Of a stretch of DNA of 64,000 nucleotides, positions 54,005 through 64,000 are shown piece by piece. The stretch lies in assembly GCA_014656015.1 (NCBI GenBank), contig BNBP01000009.1, positions 1 to 64,000 on the forward strand, written 5' to 3'. The stretch is from Streptomyces griseoaurantiacus. GTDB taxonomy: Bacteria > Actinomycetota > Actinomycetes > Streptomycetales > Streptomycetaceae. The stretch's first letter is position 1; each line of letters opens with the position of its first letter. The notes below the pieces were generated by a model. That model saw only the letters and a program-made list of their open reading frames with translations, had not been told where the DNA came from and did not search any database. A program made the position numbers and the translations under genes.

Positions 54005-54035
54005 TTTGCCTGGCGCCGCCCCGTTCGCGTACGCT
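54005..54035 (+). promoter_or_regulatory. Candidate rplJL promoter
   Basis: TTGCCT and TACGCT hexamers with a 19-bp spacer, directly before the L10 leader. The -10 fits the Streptomyces vegetative pattern; the spacer is long. Confidence 0.45.
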
Positions 54036-54041
54036 TCCGAG

Positions 54042-54240
54042 GAAGCCAAAGACCGCTGGTCGTTGCCGTGCGCTCGTGAGAGGGCGCGGTGGCCGAAGGA
54101 TCCGCTGAACAGCGGACGACCCGCGCAGGTGTCAGTGGATTGCTCCCGGGATCGTTCCGTGTGAACGGTACGCCTCCGGTCGAGCCACGCCCCGTGCATC
54201 TGTGCCGGGGCGTTTCGTTTTTCCCAGTCCTCCTTCGGGT
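54042..54240 (+). promoter_or_regulatory. Ribosomal protein L10 leader
   Basis: The conserved L10 leader blocks appear in order: GCCAAAGACCGCTGGT, then GGCCGAAGGATCCGCTGAAC, then CAGCGGACGACCCGCGCAGG. The L10(L12)4 complex binds this RNA and shuts off its own operon. The leader is followed by an intrinsic terminator, pointing to attenuation. Confidence 0.85.
54187..54222 (+). terminator. L10 leader attenuator hairpin
   Basis: ACGCCCCG pairs with CGGGGCGT, extended by GCA/TGC, then TTTCGTTTTT. It lies 58 bp before rplJ, so it would stop transcription before the gene unless an alternative leader fold is made. Confidence 0.85.
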
Positions 54241-54279
54241 CCGCGCGGTCCGAATCACCCGGAAGGAGGCCGAGGCTCT

Positions 54280-54810
54280 ATGGCGAGGCCCGACAAGGCT
54301 GCCGCGGTTGCCGAGCTGACGGACCAGTTCCGCAACTCGAGCGCTGCCGTGCTGACCGAGTACCGCGGTCTCACCGTGGCGCAGCTCAAGACGCTGCGTC
54401 GTTCGCTCGGTGAGAACGCCCAGTACGCCGTGGTGAAGAACACGCTGACCAAGATTGCGGCCAACGAGGCCGGGATCACGACGCTTGACGACCTCTTCAA
54501 CGGTCCGACGGCAGTCGCCTTCGTCACCGGTGACCCGGTGGAGTCGGCGAAGGGTCTTCGTGACTTCGCCAAGGAAAACCCCAACCTCGTCATCAAGGGC
54601 GGTGTCCTTGACGGCAAGGCGCTGTCCGCCGACGAGATCAAGAAGCTTGCGGACCTCGAGTCCCGCGAGGTTCTGCTCTCCAAGCTGGCCGGTGCCTTCA
54701 AGGCGAAGCAGTCCCAGGCTGCCTCCGTCTTCCAGGCGCTGCCCTCGAAGCTCGTCCGCACCGTGGACGCGCTCCGTGCCAAGCAGGACGAGCAGGGCGG
54801 TGCCGAGTAA
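54280..54810 (+). CDS. rplJ: 50S ribosomal protein L10
   Basis: A 176-residue L10, base of the L7/L12 stalk. Signatures: [40 protein letters not shown] and [22 protein letters not shown] precedes the ATG. First gene of rplJL, under the L10 leader. Confidence 0.97.
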   Translation: MARPDKAAAVAELTDQFRNSSAAVLTEYRGLTVAQLKTLRRSLGENAQYAVVKNTLTKIAANEAGITTLDDLFNGPTAVAFVTGDPVESAKGLRDFAKENPNLVIKGGVLDGKALSADEIKKLADLESREVLLSKLAGAFKAKQSQAASVFQALPSKLVRTVDALRAKQDEQGGAE

Positions 54811-54924
54811 CTCGGCTCGCACCCCGGTCGCCGCTGCCTGAACGCGGGGACCGTCGCGGGCCAGACGTACGCCCGCCTCACATGTACATCCGGCACCTGC
54901 CGAATTAGTGGAAGGACCGCCATC

Positions 54925-55314
54925 ATGGCGAAGCTCAGCCAGGACGAGCTGCTCGAGCAGTTCGAGGGAATGACCCTCATCGAGCTCTCCGAGTTCGTGA
55001 AGGCCTTCGAGGAGAAGTTCGACGTCACCGCCGCCGCGGCCGCCCCGGTCGTCGTCGCGGGTGGTGCCGCCGGTGGCGCCGCCGCCGAGGCCGCCGAGGA
55101 GAAGGACGAGTTCGACGTCGTCCTCACCGGCGCCGGTGACAAGAAGATCCAGGTCATCAAGGTCGTGCGTGAGCTGACCTCCCTCGGCCTGAAGGAGGCC
55201 AAGGACCTGGTCGACGGTGCGCCGAAGCCGGTTCTGGAGAAGGTCACCAAGGAGGCCGCGGACAAGGCGAAGGAGTCCCTCGAGGGCGCCGGCGCTTCGG
55301 TCGAGGTCAAGTAA
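54925..55314 (+). CDS. rplL: 50S ribosomal protein L7/L12
   Basis: A 129-residue L7/L12. The N-terminal dimer helix is [20 protein letters not shown], the hinge [20 protein letters not shown], and the C-domain [20 protein letters not shown] through [19 protein letters not shown], which contacts elongation factors. GTGGAAGGA precedes the ATG. Confidence 0.98.
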   Translation: MAKLSQDELLEQFEGMTLIELSEFVKAFEEKFDVTAAAAAPVVVAGGAAGGAAAEAAEEKDEFDVVLTGAGDKKIQVIKVVRELTSLGLKEAKDLVDGAPKPVLEKVTKEAADKAKESLEGAGASVEVK

Positions 55315-55333
55315 GACCTCACCCGCGTTCTTC

Positions 55334-55373
55334 GGAAGGCCCGTGTGGAGCAGTGGCTCCACACGGGCCTTCC
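55334..55373 (+). terminator. Hairpin terminator after rplL
   Basis: Perfect 18-bp stem (GGAAGGCCCGTGTGGAGC and complement) with an AGTG loop, followed by GTGTTCC. It separates rplJL from rpoBC. Confidence 0.9.
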
Positions 55374-55989
55374 GTGTTCCCCGGAGGCCCCCGGGAGCCC
55401 CGGAAGAGGGCCTCTCGCGCCGGGGTGTAACGCCCGGGACCCCATGAGCGATCATCCAATCGGGTGGTCGCTCAACGGCATTCCGAGGCGCCGGCGACGG
55501 CCGCCTTGCGCCCCGGTCCCCGGGGAGTAGGGTGATCTTCGTCGTGCCTCCGGGCGCCCTTCGGTGCCCGCTGCACATGACGACGGCAGCAACCGGTTTG
55601 GGCAAGGGGGGCCTTGACGAACCGCACGCAGCGCGCAATTCTCAGGACGCGTCGTCACAACGATCCGAATCCGAGGCATGGATCGGCGACGAAGAGGGCA
55701 GTATCGATGTGCATCGAGGGCGTGGCTTGCCGCAGGTGTTGAGGAACAACGAGGGCCTTCCAGCGCCCGTAGAACCGCACTGGACATCAGTGTGCCAAGT
55801 GGCTACACTGTCCCTTTGCGCTGCCTGTTAGCTGCCTCCTGCCCGTCACCAGGAGCATGCCCTCATTCGAGCCCGGCGACTGGATGTCCCTGACCTGGCC
55901 TTTTGGCCGACCTCAGGAACCCCTGTCCCGGTGTCCGGTGAGGTACCGGGACGCGCGTAGTGAGTCCGAGCCCTCGGAAGGACCCCCTC
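55374..55989 (+). promoter_or_regulatory. rpoB upstream region with two candidate promoters
   Basis: A 616-bp untranslated or promoter region. Best promoter: TGGACA (55781-55786), 17-bp spacer, TACACT (55804-55809). A second: TTGACG (55614-55619), 17-bp spacer, AATTCT. A near-palindrome GAGCGATCA/TGGTCGCTC lies at 55444-55471. Open frames here, including one from an ATG at 55857 with AGGAG upstream that runs into rpoB, have no family resemblance. Confidence 0.6.
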
Positions 55990-58900
55990 TTGGCCGCCTC
56001 GCGCAATGCCTCGACCGCGAATACGAACAACGCTGCCAGCACCGCCCCGCTGCGCATCTCCTTTGCAAAGATCAAGGAGCCCCTCGAGGTTCCGAACCTT
56101 CTCGCGCTGCAAACCGAGAGCTTTGACTGGCTGCTCGGCAACGACGCCTGGAAGGCTCGCGTCGAGTCGGCTCTCGAGTCCGGTCAGGACGTCCCCACCA
56201 AGTCCGGTCTGGAGGAGATCTTCGAGGAGATCTCCCCGATCGAGGACTTCTCCGGGTCGATGTCGCTGACCTTCCGCGACCACCGCTTCGAGCCGCCGAA
56301 GAACAGCATCGACGAGTGCAAGGAGCGCGACTTCACGTTCGCCGCCCCGCTCTTCGTCACCGCCGAGTTCACCAACAACGAGACCGGCGAGATCAAGTCC
56401 CAGACCGTCTTCATGGGCGACTTCCCGCTCATGACGAACAAGGGCACCTTCGTCATCAACGGCACCGAGCGTGTCGTGGTGTCGCAGCTGGTCCGTTCGC
56501 CGGGCGTCTACTTCGACTCCTCCATCGACAAGACCTCCGACAAGGACATCTTCTCCGCGAAGATCATCCCGTCCCGGGGCGCCTGGCTGGAGATGGAGAT
56601 CGACAAGCGCGACATGGTCGGTGTCCGCATCGACCGCAAGCGCAAGCAGTCCGTCACCGTCCTCCTGAAGGCGCTCGGCTGGACCACCGAGCAGATCCTC
56701 GAGGAGTTCGGCGAGTACGAGTCCATGCGCGCCACCCTGGAGAAGGACCACACCCAGGGCCAGGACGACGCGCTGCTCGACATCTACCGCAAGCTGCGTC
56801 CGGGCGAGCCCCCCACCCGTGAGGCCGCGCAGACGCTGCTCGAGAACCTCTACTTCAACCCCAAGCGCTACGACCTGGCCAAGGTCGGCCGCTACAAGGT
56901 CAACAAGAAGCTGGGCGCCGACGCGCCGCTGGACGCGGGCATCCTGACCGTCGAGGACATCATCTCGACGATCAAGTACCTCGTGCAGCTGCACGCCGGT
57001 GAGACCGAGACCGTCGGGGACAACGGCCAGCCGGTCGTCGTCGAGACCGACGACATCGACCACTTCGGCAACCGCCGTCTGCGCAGCGTCGGCGAGCTCA
57101 TCCAGAACCAGGTCCGCACGGGTCTGGCGAGGATGGAGCGCGTCGTGCGCGAGCGCATGACGACCCAGGACGTCGAGGCGATCACGCCGCAGACCCTGAT
57201 CAACATCCGGCCGGTCGTCGCCTCCATCAAGGAGTTCTTCGGCACCAGCCAGCTCTCGCAGTTCATGGACCAGAACAACCCGCTGTCGGGTCTGACGCAC
57301 AAGCGTCGTCTCTCGGCACTGGGTCCCGGTGGTCTGTCCCGTGAGCGGGCCGGCTTCGAGGTCCGTGACGTGCACCCCTCGCACTACGGCCGCATGTGCC
57401 CGATCGAGACGCCCGAAGGCCCGAACATCGGTCTGATCGGCTCGCTCGCCTCCTACGGCCGGGTCAACGCCTTCGGCTTCGTCGAGACGCCGTACCGCAA
57501 GGTCGTCGACGGCCAGGTCACGGACGACGTGGACTACCTGACCGCCGACGAGGAGGACCGCTTCGTCATCGCGCAGGCCAACGCCACGCTCACCGACGAC
57601 CTGCGGTTCGCCGAGACCCGCGTCCTGGTGCGCCGCCGCGGCGGCGAGGTCGACTACGTCGCGGGTGACGACGTGGACTACATGGACGTCTCGCCGCGCC
57701 AGATGGTGTCGGTCGCGACCGCCATGATCCCGTTCCTGGAGCACGACGACGCCAACCGTGCCCTCATGGGCGCGAACATGATGCGTCAGGCCGTGCCGCT
57801 CATCAAGAGCGAGGCCCCGCTCGTCGGCACCGGCATGGAGTACCGCTCCGCCGTCGACGCCGGTGACGTGGTCAAGGCCGAGAAGGACGGTGTGGTCCAG
57901 GAGGTCTCCGCGGACTACATCACCACGACCAACGACGACGGCACGTACATCACGTACCGCCTGGCCAAGTTCTCCCGGTCCAACCAGGGCACCTCGGTCA
58001 ACCAGAAGGTCATCGTCAACGAGGGCGACCGTGTCATCGCGGGCCAGGTGCTCGCCGACGGCCCGGCCACCCAGAACGGCGAGATGGCGCTCGGCAAGAA
58101 CCTGCTCGTCGCGTTCATGCCGTGGGAGGGTCACAACTACGAGGACGCGATCATCCTGTCGCAGCGCCTCGTGCAGGACGACGTCCTCTCCTCGATCCAC
58201 ATCGAGGAGCACGAGGTCGACGCCCGTGACACCAAGCTCGGCCCCGAGGAGATCACCCGGGACATCCCGAACGTCTCCGAGGAGGTCCTCGCCGACCTCG
58301 ACGAGCGCGGCATCATCCGTATCGGTGCCGAGGTCGTCGCCGGCGACATCCTGGTCGGCAAGGTCACGCCCAAGGGTGAGACCGAGCTGACCCCGGAGGA
58401 GCGCCTGCTGCGCGCCATCTTCGGCGAGAAGGCGCGTGAGGTCCGTGACACCTCGCTGAAGGTCCCGCACGGCGAGATCGGCAAGGTCATCGGTGTGCGC
58501 CTCTTCGACCGCGAGGAGGGCGACGAGCTGCCCCCGGGCGTGAACCAGCTCGTCCGCGTCTACGTGGCCCAGAAGCGCAAGATCACCGACGGTGACAAGC
58601 TCGCCGGCCGTCACGGCAACAAGGGCGTCATCTCCAAGATCCTGCCGATCGAGGACATGCCGTTCCTGGAGGACGGCACCCCGGTCGACATCATCCTCAA
58701 CCCCCTCGGCGTCCCGTCCCGCATGAACCCGGGACAGGTCCTGGAGATCCACCTCGGCTGGCTGGCCAGCCGCGGCTGGGACGTCTCCGGTCTCGCGGAG
58801 GAGTGGGCGCAGCGGCTCCAGGGCATCGGCGCCGACAACGTCCAGCCCGGCACCAACGTCGCCACCCCGGTGTTCGACGGTGCCCGCGAGGACGAGCTGG

Positions 58901-59475
58901 CGGGTCTGCTCCAGCACACCATCCCCAACCGGGACGGCGAGCGCATGGTGCAGCCCACCGGCAAGGCGAGGCTGTTCGACGGCCGCTCCGGCGAGCCGTT
59001 CCCGGCGCCGATCTCGGTCGGCTACATGTACATCCTCAAGCTCCACCACCTGGTCGACGACAAGCTGCACGCCCGTTCGACCGGCCCGTACTCGATGATC
59101 ACCCAGCAGCCGCTGGGTGGTAAGGCCCAGTTCGGTGGCCAGCGCTTCGGTGAGATGGAGGTGTGGGCGCTGGAGGCGTACGGCGCCGCTTACGCCCTCC
59201 AGGAGCTGCTGACCATCAAGTCCGACGACGTCACCGGCCGCGTGAAGGTCTACGAGGCCATCGTCAAGGGCGAGAACATCCCCGAGCCCGGCATCCCCGA
59301 GTCCTTCAAGGTGCTCATCAAGGAGATGCAGTCCCTGTGCCTCAACGTGGAGGTGCTGTCCAGCGACGGCATGTCCATCGAGATGCGCGACACCGACGAG
59401 GACGTCTTCCGCGCGGCGGAGGAGCTCGGCATCGACCTGTCCCGGCGCGAGCCGAGCAGCGTCGAAGAGGTCTGA
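55990..59475 (+). CDS. rpoB: DNA-directed RNA polymerase subunit beta
   Basis: A 1161-residue RpoB beginning [20 protein letters not shown], the Streptomyces form. The rifampicin pocket is wild-type in appearance ([36 protein letters not shown]). The nucleotide-loading stretch and the C-terminal [20 protein letters not shown] switch region are intact. The start is the TTG with GGAAGGA 7 nt upstream, which matches the conserved N-terminus; a GTG ten codons earlier is less likely. Followed by a hairpin before rpoC. Confidence 0.97.
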   Translation: MAASRNASTANTNNAASTAPLRISFAKIKEPLEVPNLLALQTESFDWLLGNDAWKARVESALESGQDVPTKSGLEEIFEEISPIEDFSGSMSLTFRDHRFEPPKNSIDECKERDFTFAAPLFVTAEFTNNETGEIKSQTVFMGDFPLMTNKGTFVINGTERVVVSQLVRSPGVYFDSSIDKTSDKDIFSAKIIPSRGAWLEMEIDKRDMVGVRIDRKRKQSVTVLLKALGWTTEQILEEFGEYESMRATLEKDHTQGQDDALLDIYRKLRPGEPPTREAAQTLLENLYFNPKRYDLAKVGRYKVNKKLGADAPLDAGILTVEDIISTIKYLVQLHAGETETVGDNGQPVVVETDDIDHFGNRRLRSVGELIQNQVRTGLARMERVVRERMTTQDVEAITPQTLINIRPVVASIKEFFGTSQLSQFMDQNNPLSGLTHKRRLSALGPGGLSRERAGFEVRDVHPSHYGRMCPIETPEGPNIGLIGSLASYGRVNAFGFVETPYRKVVDGQVTDDVDYLTADEEDRFVIAQANATLTDDLRFAETRVLVRRRGGEVDYVAGDDVDYMDVSPRQMVSVATAMIPFLEHDDANRALMGANMMRQAVPLIKSEAPLVGTGMEYRSAVDAGDVVKAEKDGVVQEVSADYITTTNDDGTYITYRLAKFSRSNQGTSVNQKVIVNEGDRVIAGQVLADGPATQNGEMALGKNLLVAFMPWEGHNYEDAIILSQRLVQDDVLSSIHIEEHEVDARDTKLGPEEITRDIPNVSEEVLADLDERGIIRIGAEVVAGDILVGKVTPKGETELTPEERLLRAIFGEKAREVRDTSLKVPHGEIGKVIGVRLFDREEGDELPPGVNQLVRVYVAQKRKITDGDKLAGRHGNKGVISKILPIEDMPFLEDGTPVDIILNPLGVPSRMNPGQVLEIHLGWLASRGWDVSGLAEEWAQRLQGIGADNVQPGTNVATPVFDGAREDELAGLLQHTIPNRDGERMVQPTGKARLFDGRSGEPFPAPISVGYMYILKLHHLVDDKLHARSTGPYSMITQQPLGGKAQFGGQRFGEMEVWALEAYGAAYALQELLTIKSDDVTGRVKVYEAIVKGENIPEPGIPESFKVLIKEMQSLCLNVEVLSSDGMSIEMRDTDEDVFRAAEELGIDLSRREPSSVEEV

Positions 59476-59484
59476 CGGGAGTCA

Positions 59485-59513
59485 GGCGGGGCCTCCTGAC
59501 CGGAGGCCCCGCC
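59485..59513 (+). terminator. Intercistronic hairpin between rpoB and rpoC
   Basis: Perfect 12-bp stem (GGCGGGGCCTCC and complement), TGACC loop, no T-tract, 60 bp before rpoC. More likely an mRNA processing or stability element, since rpoC must be transcribed through it. Confidence 0.55.
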
Positions 59514-59572
59514 GATCCCGCGACCCCCGTTTCAGACCACAGACTTACAACCCTGAGAGGGATTGACGCATA

Positions 59573-63478
<3,906 letters not shown>

Positions 63479-63510
63479 GCGGCAGGTCCCTCGGGATCAG
63501 CAGCAGCGGG

Positions 63511-63540
63511 CGGGCGGTCACCCTTCGGGGTGGCCGCCCG
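63511..63540 (+). terminator. Hairpin terminator after rpoC
   Basis: 13-bp stem (CGGGCGGTCACCC with GGGTGGCCGCCCG, one G-T wobble) and a stable TTCG tetraloop, 32 bp after the rpoC stop. Confidence 0.75.
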
Positions 63541-63670
63541 TCGGCGTGCGCGGCCCCCTCACGCGCCCCAGGGGGTCTCCGGGACCTTCTTCCCGGCAGG
63601 AGGGAACCATCGCGCTTCCGGGCGCGTTTGGAGATGATGGAGGCGTTACTGCCGCCGGGGGAGGTATTCC

Positions 63671-64000
63671 GTGACGTACCCGACACCGTGGCAGCCGTGG
63701 AGCGGGCAGAACGCGCAGCACGGCTCGTCGATGCTCGCGTCCCACGCCGATCGCGAACGGGCCGTGGACGTGCTCAGAGCGGGCTTCAGCGAGGGCCGGC
63801 TGCAGCAGGCGGAGCTGGAGAAGCGCGTCGCGCGGGCCTACGAGGCGCGCACGGTGGGGGAGCTGGGACTCCTCGTCGCCGATCTGCCGCAGGGGCCGAT
63901 GCCCGTGCAGCCCGCCGTGACACCCGTACCGCGCACCTTCCTGCCGGCGCCGGTGCCGCCGCGCAACAACGGCAAGGCCGTGGGCTCCCTGGTGTGCGGC
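63671..64000 (+). CDS. DUF1707 domain protein, partial (runs off window)
   Basis: The first 110 codons of a gene cut by the window edge. After TYPTPWQPWSGQNAQHG comes a DUF1707 (SHOCT-like) helical domain: MLASHADRERAVDVLRAGFS, EGRLQQAELEKRVARAYEAR and TVGELGLLVADLPQGP. A proline-rich linker and the start of a likely membrane domain (GKAVGSLVCG) follow, suggesting the common DUF1707-DUF4190 layout. GGGGGAGG precedes the GTG by 6 nt. Function unknown. Confidence 0.85.
   Translation, partial: MTYPTPWQPWSGQNAQHGSSMLASHADRERAVDVLRAGFSEGRLQQAELEKRVARAYEARTVGELGLLVADLPQGPMPVQPAVTPVPRTFLPAPVPPRNNGKAVGSLVCG

Noticed and set aside
55857..56126. 89-codon frame starting with AGGAG-ATG in the rpoB leader and overlapping rpoB
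   Set aside because: It has no similarity to known proteins and runs 137 bp into rpoB out of frame. The AGGAG could be chance; the known RpoB N-terminus starts at the TTG.
56006..59475. Rifampicin-resistant or duplicated rpoB
   Set aside because: The rifampicin pocket residues ([21 protein letters not shown]) are all of the sensitive type and only one rpoB is present in the window.

Overview
The window is a stretch of a Streptomyces-type chromosome. The evidence is very high G+C with strong third-position bias, GTG and TTG starts, leaderless transcripts, a 1161-residue RpoB that matches Streptomyces almost word for word, and the order tRNA-Trp, secE, nusG, rplK, rplA, rplJ, rplL, rpoB, rpoC. 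From memory this order matches the SCO4570s-SCO4655 part of S. coelicolor. I could not check that here, and the species cannot be named from the sequence.

Layout. 1-6.3 kb: a Uma2-family protein, RecQ helicase, a spacer with a 20-bp minisatellite and a possible GntR remnant, fumarylacetoacetase, a HAD phosphatase, and a secreted lytic transglycosylase behind a c-di-AMP (ydaO-type) riboswitch. 6.9-13.8 kb: a long-chain polyprenyl diphosphate synthase, an exported LolA-like protein with an ABC-2 exporter, and a divergent pair (P-loop-like protein and TPR protein). 13.9-16.6 kb: a RarD permease and an NmrA-like reductase divergent from its HxlR regulator.

16.6-34.5 kb is the metabolic core: korAB (2-oxoacid:ferredoxin oxidoreductase), a response regulator with two paralogous sensor kinases, then a ten-gene partial complex I operon nuoABCHIJKLMN. 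This operon has no nuoD and no nuoEFG. Several of its subunits (B, C, I, K) carry long low-complexity C-terminal tails, the longest about 290 residues on NuoC. The neighbourhood suggests a ferredoxin-linked or subunit-borrowing form of complex I, which is an inference.

34.7-37.0 kb: HtpX protease, YccF and GlsB-like membrane proteins and YajQ. 37.2-41.8 kb is a more variable zone. It starts with a tRNA(Tyr)-like gene that lacks its D and anticodon arms (in S. coelicolor this tRNA is the SLP1 integration site), followed by an unknown 181-residue protein, a second polyprenyl synthase, a small Cys-containing protein, an NAD(P)-binding protein and an amidohydrolase-fold protein missing expected metal ligands.

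42.1-50.1 kb: tRNA-Thr, tRNA-Met, rpmG, a HadA/HadB-like MaoC pair, a TetR/MFS module with two matching operators, a C-rich minisatellite, murB, adenosine deaminase, aspartate aminotransferase and tRNA-Trp. 50.2-63.5 kb: the secE-nusG-rplKA, lipoprotein, rplJL and rpoBC transcription-translation block, with an L10 leader attenuator and several strong hairpin terminators. The window ends inside a DUF1707-type gene.
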